From Thermoproteota archaeon (GTDB taxonomy: Archaea > Thermoproteota > Thermoprotei_A > Sulfolobales > Desulfurococcaceae): a stretch of DNA of 10,196 bases. Under the pieces are notes generated by a model. The model did not search any database. It saw only the letters and a program-made list of their open reading frames with translations, and had not been told where the DNA came from. This document shows, piece by piece, positions 1 through 6,830 of the stretch (its first letter is position 1; every line of letters begins with the position of its first letter). The position numbers and the translations under genes are program-made. The stretch spans positions 1-10,196 of the forward strand of contig JAADCY010000255.1 in assembly GCA_013154205.1 (NCBI GenBank), written 5' to 3'.

Positions 1-965
1 AGGGCGTCTGTCAACATTACTCCTACTCCGCCTGCGTCGGTTACGACGTATACTTTTCTACCTTTCATTAATGGCTGTGTTAAGAGTATCTTAGATAGAT
101 CCATTATCTCGTCAAAGCTCGTTGCCTCGATTAGGCCTGCCTGTTTTATAGCTGCTTTATATATAGCGTAGTTACCCGCTAGAGCAGCTGTGTGGCTTGC
201 GGCGGCAGTGCTTCCTCTACTTGTTTTCCCTGCCTTATAAATAACGATTGGTTTCTTCTGGACCACTTCTTTCGCTTTGTCAATGAATAGTCTTCCTCTG
301 CCAGGCTTGAGTCCTTCAAGATACATTATTATTAGCCCTGTCTTATCGTCTTTTGCAAGGAATTCTAGTAGGTCTACGTCGTCAACGTCTATCTTGTTAC
401 CATAGCTTATCGCTCGTGATATCCCTATGTTCCTATAGGCCATCCAGTCCAGGAGTGCTGATGCAAATGCTCCGCTCTGACTTATAAAGCTGATCTTACC
501 CTTGGGAGGCCTCATCATTTTCTCGTCCGGCAAGAAGAATGTGTCTACTCCGCTCCAGTTGTCATATATTCCAAGACAGTTAGGACCAAGTATTCTTATA
601 CCGTATTCTTTTGATATCTTAACAATCTCTTCCTCGAGGCGTTTACCTTCTTCGGTGCCTGTTTCTCTGAATCCGCCGGATATTATTATGGCTGCCTTTA
701 CACCTTTCTCGCCAGCGTCTCGGAGTACTTGGGGGACTTTAGGTGCCGGAATTGCTATTACGACAAGGTCGGGTGTCTCAGGTAAATCCTTGATTGATGG
801 ATAGCACTTAAGGCCCATGATTTCTTCGTGCTTAGGGTTTACAGGATAAATCCTGCCTTTGAATCTTCTCTTGAAGTTTGCTAGAATAACGTTTCCTACT
901 TTTCCTGGCTTAGGGGAAGCACCAACTATGGCAACACTATTAGGATTGAAGAATTTCTCTATCAA
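1..965 (-). CDS. acdA: ADP-forming acetyl/acyl-CoA synthetase, alpha chain (partial, 3' end outside window)
   Basis: This enzyme converts acyl-CoA, ADP and phosphate to the acid, CoA and ATP, the last energy-yielding step of sugar or amino-acid fermentation in many archaea. The first 321 residues are visible. They begin with a CoA-binding Rossmann segment (SVAIVGASPKPGKVGN, about residues 9-24), followed by IISGG, the LGPNCLG motif and an ISQSGAFA stretch typical of the succinyl-CoA ligase-like domain. The motif ASHTAALAG carries His258, matching the phospho-histidine at about 257 in the Pyrococcus enzyme. The last visible part reads VVTDAGGVGVMLTDA. The start is a TTG at 963-965, preceded by GGTGAT with 6 nt spacing; an in-frame TAA lies a few codons upstream. 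It is not overlapped by the GTPase gene and may have its own promoter in the 169-bp gap. Whether it is a separate alpha subunit (about 460 residues) or an alpha-beta fusion (about 700) cannot be seen. Family assignment is firm; the acyl substrate is unknown. Confidence 0.93.
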   Translation of the reverse strand, partial: MIEKFFNPNSVAIVGASPKPGKVGNVILANFKRRFKGRIYPVNPKHEEIMGLKCYPSIKDLPETPDLVVIAIPAPKVPQVLRDAGEKGVKAAIIISGGFRETGTEEGKRLEEEIVKISKEYGIRILGPNCLGIYDNWSGVDTFFLPDEKMMRPPKGKISFISQSGAFASALLDWMAYRNIGISRAISYGNKIDVDDVDLLEFLAKDDKTGLIIMYLEGLKPGRGRLFIDKAKEVVQKKPIVIYKAGKTSRGSTAAASHTAALAGNYAIYKAAIKQAGLIEATSFDEIMDLSKILLTQPLMKGRKVYVVTDAGGVGVMLTDA

Positions 966-1134
966 TAGTTCATCACCTACCAGTTATTCAATTGATATCC
1001 AACATGTTTCTACATTGATGTTCAGATTAAAATATTACGTATTAGGAAGACCTAACGATTCCTACGATTATGATTATATGCTTATCTGAAACTGCTAAGG
1101 CCCGATAATATAAATGTATTAGTAGAGGTAAGAG
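966..1134 (-). promoter_or_regulatory. Gap upstream of the acyl-CoA synthetase gene with TATA-like candidates
   Basis: This 169-bp gap separates two leftward genes. Reading leftward it holds several AT-rich TATA-like strings: TTTATATTAT near 1107-1116, CATATAATCA near 1071-1080 and ATATTTTAATC near 1024-1034. The first fits the archaeal TATA consensus best but would give a long leader; the last would give a leader of roughly 40 nt. The only firm element is the GGTGAT ribosome site at 972-977. No open frame, tRNA or convincing hairpin was found. The choice among the TATA candidates is a guess. Confidence 0.35.
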
Positions 1135-1920
1135 CTATAGGATAGGGGAGGGCTCCTCTGTGTAATAGTCTTCGCCTCCCGCCACAACTCTCTGTATTTG
1201 CGCATATAGTGTGTCTAGCCCACTCATATTTGTCGATGAGACAAAAACAGTGTCATGAGTCAGTGTTTTCTCAGCTATAACTCTAACGTCTTCAGAGTCC
1301 CACAGTATTCTGCCCTTCTTTTCCCTCATTATAGCTGCTGCGAGATATTCTGGTTCTTCCATATACTTATTGATCTCCTCTAACATCCATTCTTCAGCAA
1401 GATCAGTTTTTGTTAAGACAAGGATTTGCGGAAAACCTATTCTAACCTGTGTACTCGCTGCGAGCAACAGGGCTGATAAGAAATTAGATGGGCTCGCAGC
1501 GTATAATGTGTCTATTAGGAATAATGAAACAGCTTTTCCTGTTGAAACGATCGTGTTAAGCACTATTGGACCGGATTCTCTGAAGGCAAATATCTCCATC
1601 TGCCCAGGCGTGTCTAAGATGATATAGTTTGTTTTTAACGACCATATCTCCTCGCTTATCTCTTCAGCTTTTAACGCCAGCATATCAGCCGCCGCGACAA
1701 GGGCACCATTAGGTCCTAGCCCATATTTCTTCATAAGGTCGTGCGCATTAACGATTTCTCTGACATCTATATCCGGCTTATACGGTAACTCCTCTACTGC
1801 TGGGTCGAGATTAACTATGGCCGAGTCCAGGGAGTGTGATGAAAGATAGTCTTGCAGGGATGCTGAAAGAGTTGTTTTACCACTTCCTGCTGTGCCCAGG
1901 ACGATGATAAAATAAGGCAT
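1135..1920 (-). CDS. GPN-loop GTPase
   Basis: This 261-residue protein belongs to the GPN-loop GTPases (archaeal type Pab0955; eukaryotic relatives Gpn1-3 assist RNA polymerase assembly). Visible motifs in order are the Walker A loop GTAGSGKTT (9-17), NLDPAVE (37-43), the defining Gly-Pro-Asn insertion GPN (69-71), the G3 motif DTPGQ (103-107), the G4 motif TKTD (170-173) and a G5-like VSSTN near 228. In the family the GPN loop reaches into the partner active site of a homodimer; the role in archaea is not settled. Its length is normal for the family. The ATG start is well supported by GGAGGGAT a few bases upstream. The radical SAM gene lies upstream on the same strand with a 35-nt gap, so the two are probably cotranscribed. 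The acidic tail (EDYYTEEPSPIL) lies outside the core fold. Confidence 0.94.
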   Translation of the reverse strand: MPYFIIVLGTAGSGKTTLSASLQDYLSSHSLDSAIVNLDPAVEELPYKPDIDVREIVNAHDLMKKYGLGPNGALVAAADMLALKAEEISEEIWSLKTNYIILDTPGQMEIFAFRESGPIVLNTIVSTGKAVSLFLIDTLYAASPSNFLSALLLAASTQVRIGFPQILVLTKTDLAEEWMLEEINKYMEEPEYLAAAIMREKKGRILWDSEDVRVIAEKTLTHDTVFVSSTNMSGLDTLYAQIQRVVAGGEDYYTEEPSPIL

Positions 1921-1955
1921 TATTTATCCCTCCATTCAACGATTACATGTTATTG

Positions 1956-3029
1956 CTAGATGAAGAATAGGCCCTTATGTATGCCCCAGAAACGTCCCTT
2001 GAAATTAAGCTTGTATCCACACTTCTTACATCTAAAGTCATCTGTGAGGTTCCATTCGAGTATGTAGAAGCCTCGTCTCTTCACTACTAGAGCTCCACAG
2101 TTCGGACAGTATGTGTTCTCAAGCTCATGTCCCCACACATTCCCCAGGTACACATGTTTTAGTCCTTCTTCCATCGCGATTTTAGCCATTCTTTCCAGTG
2201 TCTCAATAGGTGTGGGATAGAGATCTGATAAGCCATACTGTGGGTGGAATCTTAGTATATGCAACGGGGTTTCAGGGCTAAGGTTCTCGGCTATCCATCG
2301 CGCAAGTCTTCTCATATCTTCGTCTTTATCACCGTATTCTGGGACAACGAGATTAGTTATCTCGATCCACCAGCCCTGTTCTTTCATTGCAAGGATGGAT
2401 TCGAATATTGGATCGGGATCTATGACTCCTATGAATTTTCTATAGAATTCTTTATTCCCGGCTCCCTTGAAATCAACCGTTGCGGCATCCATATATGGGC
2501 CTATTTCTTCTATGGCTTCCGGCGTCATATAGCCGTTCGTAACCATAGTATTGAATAAGCCTTTCTTCTTTGCAAGCCTAGCGACGTCATACATGAACTC
2601 ATAGAAAATTGTTGGCTCATTATAGGTGTAGCTTATGCCTTGGCATCCATTAATTATTGCCTGTCGAACAACTTCTTCGGGAGTAAAGAGCTCGCCGAAT
2701 AGTTTTTCTCTTCTTGTCTGGCTCAATACCCAGTTCTGGCAGAACTTACAGAAAAAGTTACATCCCGCAGTAGATATTGAAAACACATATGCCCCTGGGT
2801 TAAAATGCATTAATGGTTTCTTCTCAATAGGATCGGGGTTAGCAGCCGTTAACAGGCCATAAACTAATGTATAGAGTTTTCCATCGTAATTATATCGGAC
2901 ACCGCATGCTCCATAAGCATTATTTACAATTATGCATCGTCTATGACATAGATTACATCGGACCTTCTTATCTCCGAGGCTCTCCCAAAATCTCGCCAGT
3001 TTAACACCTGGTCTCTCGATAACAGACAT
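1956..3029 (-). CDS. Radical SAM enzyme, AmmeMemoRadiSam family (PflA-like)
   Basis: This 357-residue radical SAM protein carries the 4Fe-4S motif CNFFCKFC (C90, C94, C97). An N-terminal four-cysteine module precedes it (C25, C28, C32, C42 in CNLCHRRC and GACGVR), and a C-terminal zinc ribbon follows (C308, C311, C334, C337). The fold core shows the SAM-binding GISYTYNEPT segment (131-140) and VTNGYM (163-168). The N-terminal cysteines, TYNEP and the zinc-ribbon tail are the usual layout of the enzyme found in the AMMECR1-Memo-radical SAM system, distantly related to pyruvate formate-lyase activase. Its reaction is not known. No AMMECR1 or Memo gene is in this window. The ATG is preceded by GAGGGGAG. 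It leads a leftward unit with the GPN GTPase and is divergent from the PRPP synthase gene. An alternative is a generic PflA-like glycyl-radical activase, but no partner enzyme is visible. Confidence 0.9.
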   Translation of the reverse strand: MSVIERPGVKLARFWESLGDKKVRCNLCHRRCIIVNNAYGACGVRYNYDGKLYTLVYGLLTAANPDPIEKKPLMHFNPGAYVFSISTAGCNFFCKFCQNWVLSQTRREKLFGELFTPEEVVRQAIINGCQGISYTYNEPTIFYEFMYDVARLAKKKGLFNTMVTNGYMTPEAIEEIGPYMDAATVDFKGAGNKEFYRKFIGVIDPDPIFESILAMKEQGWWIEITNLVVPEYGDKDEDMRRLARWIAENLSPETPLHILRFHPQYGLSDLYPTPIETLERMAKIAMEEGLKHVYLGNVWGHELENTYCPNCGALVVKRRGFYILEWNLTDDFRCKKCGYKLNFKGRFWGIHKGLFFI

Positions 3030-3111
3030 ATGGCTCCCCTCTATCCTTCCAAGAAATCTTTAGATATACATGTTATTATCTCTAAACATGTGGCTCGTAG
3101 GGGGGATATAC
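3030..3111. promoter_or_regulatory. Divergent promoter region between radical SAM and PRPP synthase genes
   Basis: The 82-bp gap between the two divergent genes has one clear AT-rich core, TTTAGATATACATG around 3059-3072. Read rightward it is about 25 nt ahead of a likely start near 3090, giving a leader of about 20 nt with the site GGGGGG (3100-3105). Read leftward the same element would place a transcript start near 3040, leaving GAGGGGAG just ahead of the ATG. A single element may thus serve both directions, or two overlapping weak ones may exist. Start sites are inferred from spacing only. Confidence 0.45.
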
Positions 3112-4023
3112 GTGTCTGACAAAGTTGTAGTTGTAAGCGGTCATAACTACGTGGATACCTCGATAAGGATAGCTGATGAACTGCACGCCGATTTTCTCGA
3201 CGTTAAATACAAGCGTTTTCCTGATGGAGAAATTTATGTTAAGATTGAGGAGCCGTCTATCATACGTGGTTCCATCGCAGTCGTAGTCAGCACAATGTAC
3301 CCAGACCAAAACGATTCATTAGTAGAAACACTGTTCTTATTGAACGCTGTTAAAAGATACAATCCCCAAAAAATAATTCTCTGCATTCCCTACCTAGCCT
3401 ATGCACGGCAGGACAAGGAATTCTTGCCCGGAGAAGCTGTTAGCGGCGAAGTAGTAATTAATATTTTATCATCAACGAGTATCGACGCATTAGTTGTTGT
3501 AGATATTCATGCACCGCATCTACTCGACAGTTTCAAGGGTTATACAGCAAATGTTCTCATAAGCGATCTCCTAGTAGAGGAGGGCTTGAAAACAATGTCT
3601 AACCCAATAATATTGGCGCCAGATAAGGGTGCTATTGGAAGGGCACGTTATGCTGCTGAAAAACACGGGCTTGAATACGATTATCTCGAGAAACACCGGG
3701 ACAGGATAACAGGGGAGATCACTATTAAACCGAAGAATTTGAGCGTTAAGAACAGGGACGTCATAATAGTCGACGACATTATAAGCACTGGAGGAACGAT
3801 TGCCAAGGCAGCTGAAATGGTATTAGGACAGGGTGCTAGGAAAGTCTATGTAGCCGCATCACACGCTCTCTTGATAAATGATGCTCTCGCAAAGATTAGA
3901 AGAAGTGGTGCTAAATTGATTCTAACTGCCAATACGCTCGCCCGGAGAATCGATGATGAACTGATCCGTTACGTCGATATATCGTCGAGGCTTGCTGATA
4001 CTATAGAATCGTTATTACACTAG
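3112..4023 (+). CDS. prs: Ribose-phosphate pyrophosphokinase (PRPP synthase)
   Basis: The enzyme makes 5-phosphoribosyl diphosphate from ribose 5-phosphate and ATP, feeding nucleotide, histidine and tryptophan synthesis. From the GTG start the protein has 303 residues. Motifs in order: RFPDGE (35-40), the ATP-binding PYLAYARQDK (93-102), DIHAPH with the metal-binding Asp131/His133 (131-136), the flexible-loop segment KHRDRITGE (194-202), and the PRPP-binding loop VIIVDDIISTGGT (217-229). GTG at 3112 is preferred over the in-frame ATG at 3070. It follows a strong G-rich ribosome site (3100-3105, 6 nt spacing), MSDKVVVVSG is where family members begin, and the ATG would lie within the promoter core. 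The TrmG10 gene follows after 14 nt, so the two are probably in one transcript. The length matches archaeal (class III-like) enzymes. Confidence 0.95.
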   Translation: MSDKVVVVSGHNYVDTSIRIADELHADFLDVKYKRFPDGEIYVKIEEPSIIRGSIAVVVSTMYPDQNDSLVETLFLLNAVKRYNPQKIILCIPYLAYARQDKEFLPGEAVSGEVVINILSSTSIDALVVVDIHAPHLLDSFKGYTANVLISDLLVEEGLKTMSNPIILAPDKGAIGRARYAAEKHGLEYDYLEKHRDRITGEITIKPKNLSVKNRDVIIVDDIISTGGTIAKAAEMVLGQGARKVYVAASHALLINDALAKIRRSGAKLILTANTLARRIDDELIRYVDISSRLADTIESLLH

Positions 4024-4037
4024 ACCTACGTGGCGAC

Positions 4038-5045
4038 GTGGAAGTAATGAAGTATTTGTTTAGGCTGGACGCGTCTAATCTAGTTTTATCCTACAAAGAG
4101 CTGGATGCTTTAATTGAGACTTATACTGGTAGAAGAATAGATACAAAGAACTGTATATCATCGTTTTGCATAATTGATCTAGATGTCCCTATATTCTATA
4201 AAATAACCAGTAGATCAGGATACGTTAAAGAAGCGGGCAGGCTCATTGCCCTAGGTGATAGGGATAACCCCGTTCAAGATATCTTTGTCGAACAGGATCA
4301 TTTAGTTGTAAATAGATATGTGTTAAAACACGTTCGTTTATCAAATATGGATAAAAGCGTTGATTTAAAGGATCGCATTCTCCGAAGTCTCAGCATATTC
4401 TTTGACAAAGAAAGCCAAGAAGAAATAGTTTCCTATGTTACTAATAATCTAGTGATAACTAGCTTCATAGACTACAAATACAGGGCGACAAGACATAGAG
4501 AGCGCGAACCATCGAGGAGACCATTTTTTAGAAGCATAGCGTTGCCCATTAGATTATCGAGAGCACTTATTAATCTAGCTAGAGTTAAAGAAGGAGATAC
4601 AATCCTCGATCCATTTGCCGGAACAGGGAGTATATTGATTGAATCACACTATATGGGTTTAAAAAGCATTGGTATAGAGCTGGACTGGAAGATCTGTCAT
4701 GGATGTGCCGCTAATCTCAATCATTACAGAGTGCCGTCGCCACTAATTCTCGCTGATTCTACAGAGATTACTCTAAGCGAAATAGACGGGATAGCGACCG
4801 ATCCCCCTTACGGCCGGGCTGCAAGTACACATGGTGAAAGCTCCTTGCATATATACATGAGATTCATAGGAAAAGTGGCTGAGTGGCTTCGCCGCGGAGG
4901 GAGAGCCGTATTCATGTCTCCAACGTACATTAACAAAGATATTGAAGAAGTACTCTGTAGATACGGCCTAATACTCGTTGATAAGATATACATGTATGTA
5001 CATGGTGGTCTTACTAGGACAATCTATGTAGTTGAGAAGCCATGA
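4038..5045 (+). CDS. trmG10: tRNA (guanine-10-N2)-methyltransferase, TrmG10 type
   Basis: This enzyme methylates the exocyclic N2 of guanosine 10 in tRNA, to m2G or m2,2G, using S-adenosylmethionine. The first 150 or so residues form a divergent N-terminal region where THUMP-type RNA-binding domains sit in this family. The conserved lead-in RPFFRSIALP...LSRALINLARV (161-183) follows. The Rossmann methyltransferase comes next, with motif I DPFAGTGS (191-198), GIELD (212-216) and the catalytic DPPYG (255-259) expected for amino-group methylation of guanine. The C-terminal HGGLTRTIYV (322-331) matches the family end. The start is uncertain: GTG at 4038 (used here) or ATG at 4047, which would begin MKYLF as many relatives do; neither has a good ribosome site. 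Its last 4 nt overlap the RNase Z gene (ATGA), indicating translational coupling of two tRNA-processing enzymes. Another N2-G methyltransferase specificity (such as Trm14 at G6) is less likely but not excluded. Confidence 0.88.
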   Translation: MEVMKYLFRLDASNLVLSYKELDALIETYTGRRIDTKNCISSFCIIDLDVPIFYKITSRSGYVKEAGRLIALGDRDNPVQDIFVEQDHLVVNRYVLKHVRLSNMDKSVDLKDRILRSLSIFFDKESQEEIVSYVTNNLVITSFIDYKYRATRHREREPSRRPFFRSIALPIRLSRALINLARVKEGDTILDPFAGTGSILIESHYMGLKSIGIELDWKICHGCAANLNHYRVPSPLILADSTEITLSEIDGIATDPPYGRAASTHGESSLHIYMRFIGKVAEWLRRGGRAVFMSPTYINKDIEEVLCRYGLILVDKIYMYVHGGLTRTIYVVEKP

Positions 5046-5797
5046 ACACAAAGATATTCATGCTGGGCACAGGTGCGGCTATCCCAATGAAGAGGATGTT
5101 ACCATGTATATGTTTAAAGATCGATTCTGACCTATATGTCTTCGATATGGGCGAGGGATGCCAGAGAACGATGCTCGAGATGGGGTTAAGCCCTGTTAAG
5201 ATCAAAGCGATATTCATAACACATCTTCACGGCGACCATTATCTAGGAATCTTCGGACTACTACAGACAATGCATTTAATGAGTAGAGAAAAAGAACTCT
5301 TGATCATAGGCCCTGATAGGCTCTCCGGAATCCTCAACGCCTATGCTTCTAACGGATTATTGAACATAGATTTTCCGCTATATTTTGAACCATTACACGA
5401 GGGATTAGTGTACAGAGATGAAAAACTAGATGTGTCTTCCTTCCTGGTTGACCATATCCCATCGTCATACGGCTTCGTTATTAATACTAGAAATAATAAA
5501 AAGATCGTTTATACCGGAGACACTAGGCCGTGTAAATCCATTGTTGAGAACGCTGCCAATGCAGATGTACTTATACATGAAGCAACATTCACAAGTGATA
5601 TGGCTTATGAAGCACATGAACAGGGTCATTCAACAGCTTTAGACGCGGCTACAGCGGCTTCCGAAGCTAATGCGAAGCTACTTGTATTAACACATATAAG
5701 TGCTAGGTACGATGATCCACTGGTTTTGCTCAGAGATGCTTCTAGAGTGTACTATAGTGTGGTAGTTGCCGAGGATAGAATGGTTATTTATTTATAG
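5042..5797 (+). CDS. rnz: Ribonuclease Z (tRNA 3' endonuclease), unusually short form
   Basis: RNase Z cuts the 3' trailer from precursor tRNA after the discriminator base so that CCA can be added. The protein is a 251-residue metallo-beta-lactamase. Zinc and catalytic residues are all in place: THLHGDH (H61, H63, D65, H66), H138 in VDHIPSSYGF, D160 in YTGDTRP, HEATF (179-183), GHSTA with H196, and THISARY with H218. The HEATF, GHST and THISARY set is characteristic of RNase Z rather than other beta-lactamase-fold hydrolases. Oddity: between SYGF (142-145) and YTGDTR (157-162) there are only 11 residues. Bacillus RNase Z has about 60 here, including the glycine-proline-rich insertion that makes the flexible tRNA-binding arm. 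The ATG overlaps the TrmG10 stop by 4 nt. The 3' end overlaps the convergent UPF0201 gene by 6 bp. A related nuclease of the same clan remains possible because of the missing arm. Confidence 0.86.
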   Translation: MNTKIFMLGTGAAIPMKRMLPCICLKIDSDLYVFDMGEGCQRTMLEMGLSPVKIKAIFITHLHGDHYLGIFGLLQTMHLMSREKELLIIGPDRLSGILNAYASNGLLNIDFPLYFEPLHEGLVYRDEKLDVSSFLVDHIPSSYGFVINTRNNKKIVYTGDTRPCKSIVENAANADVLIHEATFTSDMAYEAHEQGHSTALDAATAASEANAKLLVLTHISARYDDPLVLLRDASRVYYSVVVAEDRMVIYL

Positions 5798-6181
5798 GCT
5801 GGGAGCTAGCCAGTCTATAATGCTTTTAATATCGTCTGCCTCGATAATAATCCTTATAGCTCCTAGCGGTGATTCACGCTCATTATCGATCAAAGATATT
5901 TTACCCATATATGCTGCTTGCTTGTGGAGAAGTATTTCTACCCTGTTGCCCCTCTTTCTACGGTAGAGATATGATCTAACAGCGGCTATTATCTGAGAAA
6001 CCCTGATAGCCTCATAGAGAGGCTTAATTGAGGATAGATCGGATGATTCGCCATAAAGAACTACATATCCCGGGGCTTCTCGTTCGGCTATCTTGCCATT
6101 ATAGAAAGTCTTTATGGCCCTTCTAACTTTCTCGGGCTCTTCAGTAGGGTATAGGTGTGCCTCAATATATATTCTCACCAT
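5792..6181 (-). CDS. UPF0201 family protein (COG1931, putative RNA-binding)
   Basis: This 129-residue protein belongs to the archaeal UPF0201 family. It shows the family opening YIEAHLYPTEEPEKV (5-19), the stretch SQIIAAVRSYL (62-72), LLHKQAAYMGKISLID (84-99), ESPLGAI (103-109) and the ending IIDWLAPSL (121-129). The family has been linked to RNA binding and grouped near exosome-related genes in comparative studies, but no activity is established as far as I know. Its ATG at 6179-6181 lies inside the end of the UPF0200 gene (20-nt overlap), with AGGTG a few bases upstream, so the two are translationally coupled. I recall the two domains being fused in one protein in Archaeoglobus, which supports joint function. 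The stop codon overlaps the end of the convergent RNase Z gene. Confidence 0.88.
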   Translation of the reverse strand: MVRIYIEAHLYPTEEPEKVRRAIKTFYNGKIAEREAPGYVVLYGESSDLSSIKPLYEAIRVSQIIAAVRSYLYRRKRGNRVEILLHKQAAYMGKISLIDNERESPLGAIRIIIEADDIKSIIDWLAPSL

Positions 6182-6743
6182 TTCTCAGCACCTTCTCAAA
6201 AACTTTCAAAACCTGCTTCTTAGTTTCTTCTATAGATTCCTCATTAACGATCATATAATCAGCTAAGGCGATCACGTTACCTATTCCGAAGCTGAGCTCA
6301 GTCATATCTCTTTTTACAAACTCATCCCACGTCTTAGGATCCCCTGGCCTCTTCCTTTCAAGTATTCTTCTAAATCTTGTCTTTGGCGACGCATGAACAG
6401 CTATTATTTCCACGGATTCACCGGCTTTTCTAAAGACTTCTACTTCCACGAGGCTTCTGACGCCATCTACGACGACAATCCCTTCTTTTTCCTTTATCAT
6501 TTCAAGTGTTTTCCTCGCAACGATATCGTCTCCGTATTTTTCACGCAGTTCTTTCGATGTACGCCGCATATTTTCAGGTGTTATAACACCATATTTCTTG
6601 ATGGTTTCGTTCCGAATAACATCACCCATACAATACGTTGGAATACCTTTCTCCCTAGCCATTTCTGTAACAATACTTTTTCCGGCACCGGGCATTCCAG
6701 TTACAAGGAGAAAACCAAGTTTTCTGCGCAATGCATCGTCCAT
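6162..6743 (-). CDS. UPF0200 family P-loop kinase-like protein (dephospho-CoA-kinase-like)
   Basis: This 193-residue nucleoside-monophosphate-kinase-fold ATPase has the P-loop GMPGAGKS (16-23), GDVIRNE (40-46), a Walker B-like IVVVDGVRS (89-97), the LID-region arginines in FRRILERKRPGD (124-135), and the family signature RDMTELSFGIGNVIALADYMIVN (145-167). It is related to dephospho-CoA kinase (CoaE) and adenylate kinase but is classed separately as UPF0200; its substrate is unknown. I do not call it a CoA enzyme, because archaeal dephospho-CoA kinase activity has been assigned to another family (DUF359). The ATG at 6741-6743 has only a weak ribosome site (AGGGCTGTGGG). TTG four codons downstream is the alternative. 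The gene overlaps UPF0201 by 20 nt and is divergent from ligT. Confidence 0.88.
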   Translation of the reverse strand: MDDALRRKLGFLLVTGMPGAGKSIVTEMAREKGIPTYCMGDVIRNETIKKYGVITPENMRRTSKELREKYGDDIVARKTLEMIKEKEGIVVVDGVRSLVEVEVFRKAGESVEIIAVHASPKTRFRRILERKRPGDPKTWDEFVKRDMTELSFGIGNVIALADYMIVNEESIEETKKQVLKVFEKVLRNGENIY

Positions 6744-6830
6744 CCCACAGCCCTAATCAAGGATGTTTGAGAAACCAATTTAATGTTTCCTACTGGTATT
6801 ATATGGTCTATGTAAGGCAGGGTGATTGTT
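6744..6830. promoter_or_regulatory. Divergent promoter region between UPF0200 and ligT genes
   Basis: This short gap has AT-rich elements CAATTTAATGTTT (6776-6788) and TATTATATGG (6797-6806). The first is well placed to be a TATA box for either direction: rightward start near 6807, leftward start near 6756. The second could serve ligT only if its transcript starts at about 6825, which would nearly remove the leader. GGTGAT at 6821-6826 is the likely ligT ribosome site and decides the TTG start at 6831. All transcript starts are inferred from spacing. Confidence 0.4.

Noticed and set aside
960..980. GTGATGA on the leftward strand resembling a C box
   Set aside because: It is the ribosome-binding region of the acyl-CoA synthetase gene and no D box lies at a suitable distance downstream.
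502..1089. Rightward open frames at 502-804 and 859-1089
   Set aside because: The first lies wholly, and the second partly, opposite the acyl-CoA synthetase gene, whose motifs are clear on the other strand. They show no domain, ribosome site or sensible composition.
3070..3111. ATG at 3070 as the start of PRPP synthase
   Set aside because: It would add 14 residues absent from the family and overlaps the promoter core; GTG at 3112 has the strong ribosome site.
6393..6770. Rightward 125-codon open frame opposite UPF0200
   Set aside because: It is very rich in Phe, His and Ser, the mirror of the Lys/Glu-rich real gene; no motif or promoter supports it.
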